Shown: positions 33,335-44,232 of the stretch, one piece after another
Layout of the letters: each line of letters starts with the position of its first letter
Position numbering within the stretch: position 1 is the first letter of the stretch
DNA from: Begonia masoniana
Lineage: Eukaryota; Streptophyta; Magnoliopsida; Cucurbitales; Begoniaceae
Direction: 5' to 3'
NCBI GenBank assembly: GCA_022432975.1
Contig: CM039512.1
Location: forward strand, 35,027,730 to 35,091,729
Length of the DNA: 64,000 bases
Notes under the pieces: generated by a model
Told to the model about the DNA's origin: nothing
Databases searched by the model: none
The model's input: the letters and a program-made list of their open reading frames with translations, nothing else
Made by a program: the position numbers and the translations under genes

Positions 33335-35821
33335 TGTCACGACCCTAATACTATACCCATATTTCCATACTATATTTTTTTTTTAAATTTTTTTTATCCT
33401 AATATCTTTAACTAAACTCTAGGCGGGATCTAAACCGAAATTGAAACCAGAATCGAAATCGGAATTTAAAATCTAGGTTTAAAACCATTTAAAACAAACA
33501 TAAAACTATTTAATAAAATAATTAAAACTATAACACAATTAAAGAAAACAGAACAAATAAAAGGGGAGGGCAAAACTGTCCAGCCCGTGACAAAAGGGAG
33601 CAGCGATCACGCTGCACATTGCAGCGCACGATCGCTGCAAGTGCTCCTCGCGCAGCACCCGATCGCCCTCAGCAATTTGTACTGCGATCGCAGCAGCTCT
33701 TTCTTCTCTTCTCTTTTAACACCAATACTCTCTGGAATACGTGATTCCAGAGAGCAATCCAGAGAGGAGAACACTTTAAAAAATGCTCTCTGTAATCTAA
33801 GTTCATACGCTTCCATACATTCTCATATCCTCAACATTAAAGCACCGAAACATACACTTCACTCCGTCTATCACTAAAAACCGATCCAAAACGTATTTAA
33901 AACCATATACATTTTCATGAAACCGAACTGCATGGATATGTTTAAAATCTAAACAAAACTATCTGTTTCAAAATCACCCAAAACAGTTCCAAAACGTTTG
34001 AAAGTGTTAAAACGTAATCCTATCAACTACCAGAATCAAGCATTCTATAATGTCTATACTACCAACAGCCCAAAATGTCCCAAAGCCCTTAAAATCTATA
34101 CATACTGTCCCCACGGGTCAGATAAGCCTCGACTGCGCCAGCACACCACCACAGCCATCCTCCGTCAACTGGACTCAAGCCTCAGGAGGAGGGACATCGT
34201 CCTCACCTGCCTCGATGTCTAAGTCACCTACACCATACAATACACTATGAGATGAAATCCCAGTAAGCTCTACGTAAATGCAATGCATGCTGTGCATATG
34301 AGTTCATTAATCATGTATGTTTTCTTTACTATGCAATGCTCAATAGGTGTCACCGAGATCCTATCCCTCTAACCAGAGAGAGCTCATCCAGCGGGCGGAC
34401 TACTCTTTCCAACTAGAAGCGGGGGGTGCACGCTTACAACACGTACAGTCGTGCATGAGCCCCACCTCGCGTGACCAATACGCCTTTCGGCCAATACGCC
34501 TTTCGGCCAATACGCCTTTCTGCCAATAAGCCTTTCTGCCAATGCTATGCTTTACGTTATCTTTAAAACTTTTTGCGAAAGTTCATTTTCATGCTTTTCT
34601 TTAAAACAAGTGATGCGTGAACAGTTCAATATCTTAAAGTAAACAAACAATAACGTATACCATCAAGACTGTAAAGCGTAAACTATAACCCCTAAAACCT
34701 AGCTACCCCAAACCAAGTACAATTAAACAAACGCATCTCCAAAATTCCTCGAGACGACATTCGACGTACGGTGTAGGCCAATCGGCCAAAGAAGATTACG
34801 AGAACTTACCTCGTGTCCAAAGCAGCTCAAACTCCGTCCACGAGCGTTGTTTGTCTGAAGCAAAACACAATATTCGCCGTTAAGACTAATTTAAGGTACT
34901 TAACGTCCAAATAAATAAAACCTTAACTAAAGAAATTTCCTATAACTTTAATTCAATTCATCGAGCTATTCCATTGGACAAGACTCGCTCAGCACCTTAA
35001 ATTCCAAATTACGAGTTTTTTCCTAAGTCTCGAAAATCCCTAATTTTTAACTTTCGTCCTAAATCAATCAAATTCGTCCAATAACGTTCAACACGTCCAA
35101 TATATACTTTATTACGGCAAACCTATTAATTACCAACCCTAAATCTCGTTTTTAATCGAAAACCTAACGAAAACCCTAAACGTAAAACTCAACCAAACTC
35201 GAAGTTTTACGCTCTAAAACTTTAGAATCATACCTAGAGCGTTGATTGGAGGAGAAAGCGTGAAGAAAACGGAACGAACGGAGGAAGAATCGGAGGTCGG
35301 ATCGTCGAGAAACCCTCGCAGGCAGAGAGGAAGCCGAGAGAAAATCGAAGGAAAGAAACTTCTGGCGTGAAAATGGAGAAAGAGAAAGAAGAAAAAGGTT
35401 TTTAATATTAATTTGTCTTGACAAATTACCATTCTGCCCTTCCATAGTTTTTATATTCGTTTCGTCCTTTGTTTCGTTAATTAACTAGCTATACGATTTC
35501 ACCAAATCTCCTTATTTTACCAATAAGTCCAACTTATTATTTGGGATTTATTAAAACTGTTCGTTCGTAAATCGGACCTCGTTTACTATTTTTTCTTAAA
35601 CGTCCATTTCGTTACGAGAAGCGTATTTACTCGGAATACAGCGTTACTATTCCGAAAATTCCCTAAGTTTCCTTAAAATTCTTATTAATCGTTAGGATCG
35701 TAATGACGCTTTCTTTTTGTGAAACGGACCTGATTTGACATATTTACCAAAAATGCCACATATATAATAAAATATTAATATAATATATTAAATCCAAAAT
35801 CCGTACAAGCCGGGTATTACA
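33335..35821 (-). mobile_element. A3: solo LTR, family A (2487 bp)
   Basis: TGTCACGACCC to GGGTATTACA on the + strand; reverse complement of family A. ACTTT at 33330-33334 and 35822-35826 is a perfect target duplication. No internal sequence, so a solo LTR. A palindrome at 33728-33754 pairs CTCTCTGGAAT with ATTCCAGAGAG; other GCGATC-rich inverted repeats lie at 33598-33700. Confidence 0.95.
34227..34811 (-). other. A3: splice-donor/hairpin module of the LTR
   Basis: Donor AGGTAAGT (34804-34811); hairpin 1 GGCC-GATT-GGCC (34775-34787); arm 1 CCTACACCGTAC (34766-34777); hairpin 2 TGGGAT-TTC-ATCTCA (34248-34262, one G-U); arm 2 GTATGGTGTAGG (34227-34238). The only arm difference from A1 turns an A-U into a G-U pair. 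Confidence 0.78.
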
Positions 35822-36830
35822 ACTTTTCAGTTTCTGTCCTTCGGGTTTGCACATATTCGGCTAAGTCTAAAAGTTTACTACTTTTTGTCTTTTAGCGTAA
35901 ACGTCCACGGAATTCTGTGTCCACTGTGTTTGTCTCTTAGCATAAATGTCCACGGACTCCATTGTCCACTGTGTTTGTCTTTTAGCGCAAATGTCCACGG
36001 ACTCCTGTGTCCACTGTGTTTGTCTTTTAGCGCAAATGTCCACGGACTCCTGTATCCACTGTGTTTGTCTTTTAGCGCAAATCTCCACGGACTCCTGTGT
36101 TCACCTTGTTTGTCTTTTAGCGCAAATATCCATGGACTTCTGTGTCCACTGCTTCTGTCTTTTAGTGCAAATGTCCACGGACTTCTGTGTTCACTGCTTC
36201 TGTCTTTTAGTGCAAACGTCGACGGACTCCTACGTCCATTTTACCTCTGACTTCAAACGTCCACAAACTTTTGTCGTTTTTTGTTTCCAGTCATCGAATT
36301 TTAAATGTCCACAGTTTCGGTTTGTCTACTGTTTCTGCCTTTAAATTTAAACGTCCACGGCCCCCTGTTAGTCGACAGATTTCTGTTCTCTTTTTTTTTA
36401 GGTCTTCTCCTGCATGTCTATCGTCCATTCTGAATTCTTTTCTAAAACGTCCAAATTATCCTGTTCTTACTATTCTCCCTGTATTCTGTCTTCCTGTTTC
36501 AATCGTCAATTTCTGTTTTATGACTTCCTGTTTTCACGTCCAAATTATTTCTGTTTACCGTTTCCATTTCTCCCTGCCTCCTGTTTTCTGTTTTATTTCT
36601 GCCATTTATTTCTGAAGTCCGACTTCTAATATGTTTTCCAGTTTCATTTTCAGAGAAAGTTTTCTCTCTCTGTAAAGTTTTAGGAGCAGAAATATTAATA
36701 GGTTTGCTGTCTTCGATTCTGTTTTTTGTTAAAGTTTTAAAAGTAAAGTTCAAAAAAAATATAGTCCACGTTTTTATAAAATGTCCGGTGTGATGGCTCT
36801 CGGACCCCGATCGGGTTTTGGGGTGTCACA
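35822..36830 (+). repeat. C1 LTR, segment 3 (3' part)
   Basis: Starts with the second ACTTT, then the 45-bp array, then sequence matching the end of the C2 LTR (ATGTCCGG near 36781, GATCGGGTTTTGGGGTGTCACA-type end at 36830). Confidence 0.88.
35885..36245 (+). repeat. C1 LTR: 45-bp tandem array
   Basis: About eight units of 45 bp containing GTCCACGGACTCCTGTGTCC and TTTGTCTTTTAGCGC. Since 45 is divisible by three, reading frames stay open through it; I do not treat them as genes. Confidence 0.9.
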
Positions 36831-37110
36831 GATGGAAACATAGAGTAATGAGGTGACGACCTGTGCATTCAGGTGTCGACCAGTGCCTTTAGGTGTCGAC
36901 CTGTGCCTGCAGATGTCGACCAATTACGCTAGGTGTCGACCCCAAAGTTCGACCGATGAAAACAAAGAGAAGTTGAGTGTCGACCAGTGCCTTCAGGTGT
37001 GGACCTATGCCTGTAGGTGTCAATCAATTAGGCTAGGTGTCACTGAGAGAAATGAAATGTCGACCAACGCCTTCAAGTGTCGACCAGTGCCCTCAGGTGT
37101 CGACCCATGG
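36831..37110 (+). repeat. E1 LTR, segment 2 of 3
   Basis: Second copy of GATGG, then a roughly 24-bp array built on AGGTGTCGACC and CAGTGCCTTC words. Ends CATGG, the D1 target duplication. Confidence 0.75.
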
Positions 37111-39487
37111 TGTCACAACCCGTACCCGTGAGAAATTATTTCCTCTTTTTTTTTTTTTTTTTTTTTTAAACTTTAACTTTAACTGTACTTAAGCGAAATC
37201 TAAATCGGAGTAAAAATCGAAATAGAAATCGGAATTCGTTTAGTAAATCTTTTGGTTCAATTAAGAAAATCATTAAAACTTAAAACAAACAAAACATTTA
37301 AACTATTAATTAAATAATAAAATTTAAACTCTTTTTTTTTTCTTTTTTTTTTGTAAGGGGCGATAGAACGCATGAAGTTATGCGATCGGGCGCCCCTTGC
37401 ACTGCCGCCCGAACGCTTAACCTCAAGCGTTTGGTCGGTTCACGTTCTGTTTCCAGAACGTGAAATCCGACTCCCAAACCGACCGAACACCACTCTACCC
37501 ACGCACAGTCGCCAAACTCTCTGGAAAACCCGAGAGTTTTGCAATCCAACTCCTCTCCTTCTGCGATCCGTCGCCCTGCTCACCACATTCATCCACTTAA
37601 CCCACACAAAATACAACCCAAAACATACAACGCACAAAACACTACCACTCCTTTCCCTTTACTCCCAAAATCTTACATATCTCATAAAATACTCTCTAAA
37701 CCTAACATTTACTCAAATGCTCAAAACAACACAATTTACGTTAAACATAATCGAATTTCATAAAAACGAACCGCGTGGTTCCGTTTAAAAGTTTAACATT
37801 TTCCTCCTGTTAGAATAACGTCAAAACACTTCAAAACACTGTACGTTATCTATACGATCACCAAGCACCCTAAAAATGTATCTAAACATACCAAAAATTA
37901 ATACTTTTCACCATTAATCCCTGAACATCGAAAAGACTCTCAAAACTTCTAACCGTGAGTCACCAACCTAACCAAAACACAAGCCGCCGCCACGAGCTCC
38001 ACCCATCGACCGCTACACTTGATCGTCGTAAGGAGGTTCCTCACCTTCGTTCTCGTCACCTACATCATACAATAGCTACATTAAGCCTAATGCTTAGTAA
38101 GGAGCGTACTAAACATAACATAACATATTTGCATGACATTTGTAAAATCATTTCGTTTCGTTTCGTTTTGTAAAACCTTTTTCATATTCCGTGAAAAACA
38201 ATCATTTAGTCCCGTGAGAACAATCATTTAGTCCAGTGAGAACAATCATTTAGTCCCGTGAGAAACATTCATTTAGTCCCGTGAGAAACATACAGTCAGA
38301 CCCGTGAGAAACATACATCGTTCTTTCATTTAACTTTTCATAAAATCATGTTCATAAACAGTTCGTATGCATTTTACTAAAACATGATGCATGAGGAGAC
38401 ATACACGTAAGGAAAACCTATCACATGAGCACAAACCTACACGTAAGGAAGACCTATCGCACGAGCACTACCACATAACTAAGGCACTACTTAACTGTCA
38501 ACCTTTCCTTAACTACCCGTCTTCCACCAACCTCTATAATCACTTTCTTCACAACAGTTCAACATTATCAACATTGTACGACGTAGGGCCTTAGTGGCCG
38601 GAAAGCCTAACGCTCACTTACCTGGCGTCCTAAATATGCCGAGCACCGTCCTTTGAGCTTGAATCACCTAGGGCATTTAAGAACAAATCATTAATATCGA
38701 CTCTCGAGCATTAAATCTAACAAATTGTCTTCTCGAGCTAGGACAGATTCTTCTAAAAACTCTAATCCTTTTCTTTTGGGCATTTCATCGAACACTTAGT
38801 GTTCATTAACTTTAAAACTCCTTTAATGGTGTTTCACCAACCTCCAACAACTTAGATCTCACATAAAACTTCATCCAATTCCATTAATCTACTTCAACAA
38901 CTTAGATTCAACACTAAACATCAACAATGAGTGATAAATAAACAACCCTAACTATTTCTAACAAAACCCCTAAATTTATTCACAAACCCTAACTCGAAAA
39001 TCAACCCAAATCAACACACAAACTTGTCTAGAGTGTAGAACTCACCTAGAGGATGGACTTGTTGAAGAAACTTGAAGGAAAATGCCAAGATGGGGGAGTC
39101 GATCGAACCTTTGGAGTTGGCGATGAAGGAGGGAAGAAAATCGCCAAAAGTGAGAAGAAAAGAGAGACTCGCGTGAGGGAGAGGAAAAGTGAGGGGAAAA
39201 GGGAGAAATAAACCCTTTTTAATTAAAACTTGACTTCCAAATTTACCAAAATGCCCTTAGTTAGTTTCTCAACTTAAATCGTCATTTCTTCTATCCGTTT
39301 AATTTCTCTAAAATTCCCTTATTCCTCCAAATATTCCTATTTATTCTTAGGGCTCTAACGAAACTTCCCGTTGGTCATTTGGACTTAATTTAATATTTCT
39401 ACGAATTTAATACTCTATAATGCTTAAAATATTAAAATTCGAAACTTAAGGCCCGAAATTCCTAAAACGAATTTCTCGGGTGTTACA
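37111..39487 (-). repeat. D1: 3' LTR, family D (2377 bp)
   Basis: TGTCACAACCCGTACCC to GGGTGTTACA on the + strand. Palindromes near its 3' end: AACGCTT/AAGCGTT (37412-37431) and CACGTTCTG/CAGAACGTG (37441-37462), the latter also in A1. T-run at 37147-37167. A 22-bp CCGTGAGAACAATCATTTAG array lies at about 38190-38310. Confidence 0.97.
38059..38623 (-). other. D1 3' LTR: splice-donor/hairpin module
   Basis: Donor AGGTAAGT (38616-38623); hairpin 1 GGCC-ACTAA-GGCC (38587-38599); arm 1 CCTACGTCGTACAAT (38573-38587); hairpin 2 TAAGC-ATTAG-GCTTA (38082-38096); arm 2 ATTGTATGATGTAGG (38059-38073). The arms pair over 15 bp with two G-U wobbles. Confidence 0.78.
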
Positions 39488-39500
39488 TCCTACCCTCCTT
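39488..39500 (-). other. D1: polypurine tract
   Basis: AAGGAGGGTAGGA on the minus strand, directly upstream of the 3' LTR. Confidence 0.8.
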
Positions 39501-39502
39501 AT

Positions 39503-42436
39503 TTAAAATTTTGTCCCCAAAATTACATACCTGAACAAATCTGGATATCTGTCGATCATGTCCTGTTGTCGCTCCCATGTTGCTTCCTCTACGTTTTGAT
39601 TTCTCCATAATACTTTAACAAGAGGGATTGACTTATTACGCAGGACTTTAACTGAAGACTCCAAAATCTGTACCGGCTTTTCTTCATAGGTCAAAGTTGG
39701 CTGTATCTCAAGATTCACTGGTTCTACCACGTGCGTAGGATCCCGTATACACTTCCTCAACATCGACACGTGGAAGACATTATGTACGCCCTCCATAGAC
39801 AACGGCAGTTGAAGCCTATATGTCGTAGCTCCAATCCTTTCGGTTATCTGAAACGGTCCAACGAACCGTGGGTTTAATTTCCCTCTTCTACCGAATCGAA
39901 CCACGCCCTTGAATGGCGAAACCTTTAAAAATACTTCGTCGCCAACTACAAATTCCAAATCTCGTCTTCTTCGATCGGCGTAGCTCTTTTGGCGACTCTG
40001 TGCGGTCTCCATTCTTTGTCTAATCAAGGCAACCTTCTCAGACAATTGTTGTAAAATTTCAGGGCCGATTAATCTAGCTTCGCCCACTTCATCCCAATAC
40101 AGCGGCGACCTACATTTTCTGCCATAAAGCGCTTCGTATGGAGCCATACCAATTGTGGACTGATAACTGTTATTATAGGCAAATTCAATCAATGGTAAAT
40201 AACGGCTCCACGACGACTGAAACTCTAACACACAGGCTCTAAGCATATCCTCGAGTATCTGAATCATCCTTTCAGACTGTCCGTCTGTCTGTGGGTGGAA
40301 TGCCGTGCTAAAAGTCAATTTAGTACCCATAGCGCTTTGTAAACTTTTCCAAAATCTTGAAGTAAATCTGGGATCCCGATCTGAAACAATCGACATAGGG
40401 ACCCCGTGCAATCTAATGATCTCTTGGACATAAAGTTCTGCAAATTGATTCATCGTGTAAGTCATTTTCACAGGCAAGAAATGAGCCGCCTTTGTCAATC
40501 TATCAACAACGACCCATATACTATCGTGCCCCTTTACTGTCCTCGGCAATCCCACTACGAAGTCCATTGCTATCTGATCCCACTTCCACTCGGGAATTGG
40601 TAGTGGTTGCAACATCCCACCTGGTCTTTGGTGCTCTGCTTTCACTTGTTGGCACACTAGGCAAGACTGTACATAATTGGCCACATCACGCTTCATATTC
40701 GGCCACCAATAGTGCACTCTCAGATCTCGGTACATCTTAGTGTTACCTGGATGCACTGAAGACATCGATGAATGTGCCTCAGACATAACTAATTTCCTCA
40801 ACTCTTCGTCTTTCGGAACGTACAATCGATCTCGAAATCTCAGAGTACCATCCATTGAATAACTGAAATCAGAAGGTACAACTGACAACTTTGCTACTAT
40901 AGCCATCTTTTCTTCTGTATCAAGCTGTTGAGCCTCTTTTATCTTGTCCAGCAAGGTAGGCCGTATAGTCAAATCAGCAAGTAGGGCTGAAAGTTCTAGA
41001 ATTATCTCGAGTTTAAATCCTTGCATCTCCTTTCTCAGTGAAGCTGACATACTGAAAGCAACTGACTCCTCTGTTCTAGGCTTCCTGCTCAGAGCATCTG
41101 CCACTGTATTTGCTTTTCCGGGGTGATACTTGATTTCGAAGTCATAGTCTTTCACAAATTCGAGCCATCTCCTCTGTCTCATATTCAAATCTTTCTGTGT
41201 AAACAGATATTTTAAACTTTTGTGATCTGAAAACACTTCACACTTCTGCCCATAGAGGTAGTGTCTCCATATCTTTAACGCGAATACTACCGCTGCCAGT
41301 TCTAAATCGTGCGTTGGGTAATTTTCTTCATAACTTTTCAATTGCCTCGAAGCATAGGCAATGACCTTTCCTTCCTGCATCAACACGCATCCCAAACCGA
41401 CTTTTGACGCGTCACAATAAATACAATACACCCCATTCTCCACTGGTAAAGTCAGTAAAGGCGCTGTGGTCAACTTTCGCTTCAAGGTCTGAAAGCTTTC
41501 TTCGCACGCCTTAGTCCACTCATATTTTACTTCTTTCTTTGTCAAATTCGTTAAAGGCTTAGCAATTACCGAAAACCCTTGAATAAATTTCCGATAATAC
41601 CCTACTAGGACAACGAAACTCCGCACGTCACTTGTATTTTTTGGTCGAGGCCATTCTTTTACTACTTGAATCTTGGCCGGATCCACAGAAACACCTTCTC
41701 TTGAAATCACGTGGCCTAAGAAATTCACTTGACTCAACCAGAACTCGCACTTAGAGAGCTTAGCATACAATTGATGTCGCTTCAAGGTAGTCATAACTGC
41801 CCTTAAGTGCTCTGCGTGCTCTCCATCGTTTCGGGAATATACCAAGATGTCATCTATGAATAATATCACGAACTTATCCAAGAATTCCCGGAATACTCTA
41901 TTCATGAGGTCCATAAACGCTGCTGGAGCATTGGTCAAGCCAAACGACATAACCATAAACTCATAGTGCCCGTAGCGCGTTCTGAAGGCAGTCTTTGGTA
42001 CATCCTCAGCTCTAATCTTCAACTGATAGTACCCAGAACGTAAATCAATCTTAGAGAATACCGTGGCCCCTTGCAACTGGTCAAATAGATCATCTATTCT
42101 TGGCAATGGGTATTTGTTCTTTATAGTCAGCTTATTCAACTCACGATAATCCACGCACATTCGCAAAGAGCCGTCCTTCTTTTTCACAAACAAAACCGGA
42201 GCGCCCCATGGAGAAACGCTCGGTCGGACAAAGCCCTTATCTGTTAGCTCTTTCAGCTTGATTTGTAATTCCCTCAGTTCAACTGGCGCCATCCTGTACG
42301 GATTCTTGGACACTGGCACCGAACCAGGAATAATCTCAATTGTAAACTCCATTTCTCGATCCGGAGGCAAGCCAGGCAATTCGTCTAGGAATACCTCTGC
42401 AAAGTCTTTAACAACTGGAATGTCACACAACTTCAC
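39503..42436 (-). CDS. D1: pol (RT, RNase H, integrase, chromodomain-like end), 977 codons
   Basis: Uninterrupted. RT spans roughly 50-250 with FIDD at 193-196. RNase H has D342, E379, D404 and D447. Integrase zinc residues are H555, H562, C592 and C595; the catalytic triad is D625, D686, E722 (35 residues between the last two). A GPF/GPY-type region (near 855-870) and a chromodomain-like end (920-967) follow. All expected catalytic residues are present. The frame opens in the protease-RT linker, overlaps the end of gag-protease by a few bases in another frame, and has no ATG there, so expression would need frameshifting or the break is a mutation. RNase H and integrase order is that of chromoviruses. 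Confidence 0.95.
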   Translation of the reverse strand: MKLCDIPVVKDFAEVFLDELPGLPPDREMEFTIEIIPGSVPVSKNPYRMAPVELRELQIKLKELTDKGFVRPSVSPWGAPVLFVKKKDGSLRMCVDYRELNKLTIKNKYPLPRIDDLFDQLQGATVFSKIDLRSGYYQLKIRAEDVPKTAFRTRYGHYEFMVMSFGLTNAPAAFMDLMNRVFREFLDKFVILFIDDILVYSRNDGEHAEHLRAVMTTLKRHQLYAKLSKCEFWLSQVNFLGHVISREGVSVDPAKIQVVKEWPRPKNTSDVRSFVVLVGYYRKFIQGFSVIAKPLTNLTKKEVKYEWTKACEESFQTLKRKLTTAPLLTLPVENGVYCIYCDASKVGLGCVLMQEGKVIAYASRQLKSYEENYPTHDLELAAVVFALKIWRHYLYGQKCEVFSDHKSLKYLFTQKDLNMRQRRWLEFVKDYDFEIKYHPGKANTVADALSRKPRTEESVAFSMSASLRKEMQGFKLEIILELSALLADLTIRPTLLDKIKEAQQLDTEEKMAIVAKLSVVPSDFSYSMDGTLRFRDRLYVPKDEELRKLVMSEAHSSMSSVHPGNTKMYRDLRVHYWWPNMKRDVANYVQSCLVCQQVKAEHQRPGGMLQPLPIPEWKWDQIAMDFVVGLPRTVKGHDSIWVVVDRLTKAAHFLPVKMTYTMNQFAELYVQEIIRLHGVPMSIVSDRDPRFTSRFWKSLQSAMGTKLTFSTAFHPQTDGQSERMIQILEDMLRACVLEFQSSWSRYLPLIEFAYNNSYQSTIGMAPYEALYGRKCRSPLYWDEVGEARLIGPEILQQLSEKVALIRQRMETAQSRQKSYADRRRRDLEFVVGDEVFLKVSPFKGVVRFGRRGKLNPRFVGPFQITERIGATTYRLQLPLSMEGVHNVFHVSMLRKCIRDPTHVVEPVNLEIQPTLTYEEKPVQILESSVKVLRNKSIPLVKVLWRNQNVEEATWERQQDMIDRYPDLFRYVILGTKF

Positions 42437-44100
42437 TTCTCTTGCATGCTTACTTCTTCAACGTTCGCTATAAACCCAAAGCATCCATGCTTCATTGAGT
42501 TCAAAGCACTTACAGGCAAGCTGGGTAGCTCGTCGAGGAATACTTCGGTAATACCTTCCTCCACCACCATGTTATTCAACCTTAGTTCTTCTCGTTTCCT
42601 TACATCCACGATGCTCGCCACAAAATTAAAACATTGAGGCTTTGTGGAGTACCGCGCACTCATCGACAAAACCAGAGGCATATCACCTGATCTGAGAGTC
42701 GCTGGAAAATCATAACTTTCCCCACTCGGAGGTCTAAAACCTACTATTCCCGACCTGCAATTGATTGTGGCGTAGTGCCTGAACAACCAATCCATGCCCA
42801 GAATTACATCATACCCCTTCATACATATGACAATTAGGTTTGCATACAACTGCCTACCACCAACAGATATGATTTCACCCTCAATCACTCTATCTGAGTG
42901 AAGATACTCTCCGGAAGGCAACATAACACTATAACTATGATCAGCCGGGACGACATTTAAATTCCACTTAACTGCATAACTCTGTGCTATGAAGGAATGG
43001 GTTGCCCCAGTATCAATTAGAACATGAGCCGTGTTTCCACAAACTAAAATAGTACCTGTAACTACTGAAGGCTGAGCAGCTTCCTCATCTTCCATCAGAG
43101 CAAAGATTCGGGAGGGACCGCCCGGTGGCTGCTTATTCGGCCCTAAGCAATCAACGGCCTTGTGGCCCACTTGATCACACCGAAAACATCGTCCACTGCG
43201 AAGTTTGCACTCCCCGTAATGGTTCTTTGAACAAACAGAGCATGTAGGAGCTTGCGACGCCCCTTGTGGACGTTTACCCTTATCTTGAAGTCTCGGCGTC
43301 TCATTGGCTCGCTTGACACCACGTTGTGCTTGTGGCTGCCATCCCTGATTCTGTTGTTGCGGTCGTCCATCTCTACCAAACCTTCTCGATGCTTCTCTTT
43401 GTCGCTGAAGCTTCATCTCTATATCGTCAAGTCCGAGGGCTCTTTCCACTATCTTATGGTAGGGTACATCCTCATCATCCACAGTCATCACACCCTTCTG
43501 AATTTCCAGTTTCAAACCTTGTACGAACTGGTGAATCTTATTCTCCTCCTCATAAATCATATACCCAGCATATCGAGATAATGAATCAAACCTCCGTACA
43601 TATTCAGCCACCGACCATGTTTGGCGTAGCTGCATGAACTCCACTTTTTTACCAGCTCGAAGGGTGCGACTGAAATACTTGTTGTAGAACACAGTTTTGA
43701 ACCTTTCCCACCTCATAACTCCCACATCGGTAGTTGCTTTAATTGTATCCCACCAAAACATCGCATCCTTCTCTAAATTAAACGATGCACACGTCACTTT
43801 GTCGGCCTCCTCCACTTTTGCATAGGCAAACATACTCTCTATCTTGCGAATCCACTGTTCGGCACTTGTGGGGTCAGGAGACTGACCATCGATGGTAGGG
43901 GGCCTAAGCCGTCTGAACCCCACTACACCTTGATCCTGTGAATTACTTCCTTGTCCATTTCCATTTCCCTCTCGATTTAGCAAAAGCCCGATCTGATCTG
44001 ACTGTTGCTGCAATATGTTTATGAACCGGTCCATAGGGTTTTCTGGAGGCGGTCTAGGTGCTCTCGGCATTTTCTCGCTCCTAAACATATTAGACAACAT
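42433..44100 (-). CDS. D1: gag and protease, 555 codons
   Basis: Residues 1-60: basic and Q-rich start. 70-230: gag domain ([42 protein letters not shown]). A nucleocapsid CCHC lies at 305-318 (C305, C308, H313, C318), preceded by a partial C/H cluster at 287-297. Protease DTG at 363-365. The C-terminus is odd: the protease-RT linker is present twice, first copy at about 42516-42640 and second at about 42366-42487, each with a FLDELP motif. The frame ends inside the second copy, where pol takes over in another frame. Confidence 0.93.
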   Translation of the reverse strand: MLSNMFRSEKMPRAPRPPPENPMDRFINILQQQSDQIGLLLNREGNGNGQGSNSQDQGVVGFRRLRPPTIDGQSPDPTSAEQWIRKIESMFAYAKVEEADKVTCASFNLEKDAMFWWDTIKATTDVGVMRWERFKTVFYNKYFSRTLRAGKKVEFMQLRQTWSVAEYVRRFDSLSRYAGYMIYEEENKIHQFVQGLKLEIQKGVMTVDDEDVPYHKIVERALGLDDIEMKLQRQREASRRFGRDGRPQQQNQGWQPQAQRGVKRANETPRLQDKGKRPQGASQAPTCSVCSKNHYGECKLRSGRCFRCDQVGHKAVDCLGPNKQPPGGPSRIFALMEDEEAAQPSVVTGTILVCGNTAHVLIDTGATHSFIAQSYAVKWNLNVVPADHSYSVMLPSGEYLHSDRVIEGEIISVGGRQLYANLIVICMKGYDVILGMDWLFRHYATINCRSGIVGFRPPSGESYDFPATLRSGDMPLVLSMSARYSTKPQCFNFVASIVDVRKREELRLNNMVVEEGITEVFLDELPSLPVSALNSMKHGCFGFIANVEEVSMQEK

Positions 44101-44216
44101 AAAACAATAAACATCTAGGAATCATACTTAAACTTAAATACTTACAGTTGATGGAGAGTCCTCGTACGGCGGTGTGTTTGGCAGGCACATCACAAAATCG
44201 CTTTTAAAACTCTATC

Positions 44217-44228
44217 TCTCTGATACCA
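44217..44228 (-). other. D1: primer binding site
   Basis: TGGTATCAGAGA on the minus strand, 4 nt from the 5' LTR; initiator-Met tRNA type. Confidence 0.88.
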
Positions 44229-44232
44229 TAAA

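Larger units (their letters stand above)
12840..36830 (+). mobile_element. C1: solo LTR of family C, split by B1 and A3
   Basis: Its three parts, 12840-13734, 32499-33334 and 35822-36830, line up in order with the complete C2 LTR (51296-53706). The ends are TGTAACACCGGG and GGGGTGTCACA. GATGG at 12835-12839 and 36831-36835 is a perfect 5-bp target duplication. No internal region is present, so it is a solo LTR left by LTR-LTR recombination. B1 (with G1 and A2 inside) and A3 inserted later. Confidence 0.9.

Noticed and set aside
33335..35821. Possible family-B LTR because of the TGTCACGACCC start
   Set aside because: Interior and the other end match family A in reverse complement; only the terminal bases resemble B.
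37372..37788. 138-codon + strand frame, repeated at 44494-44910
   Set aside because: Present because the two D1 LTRs are copies; antisense to the element and passing through palindromes, with no protein family signal.
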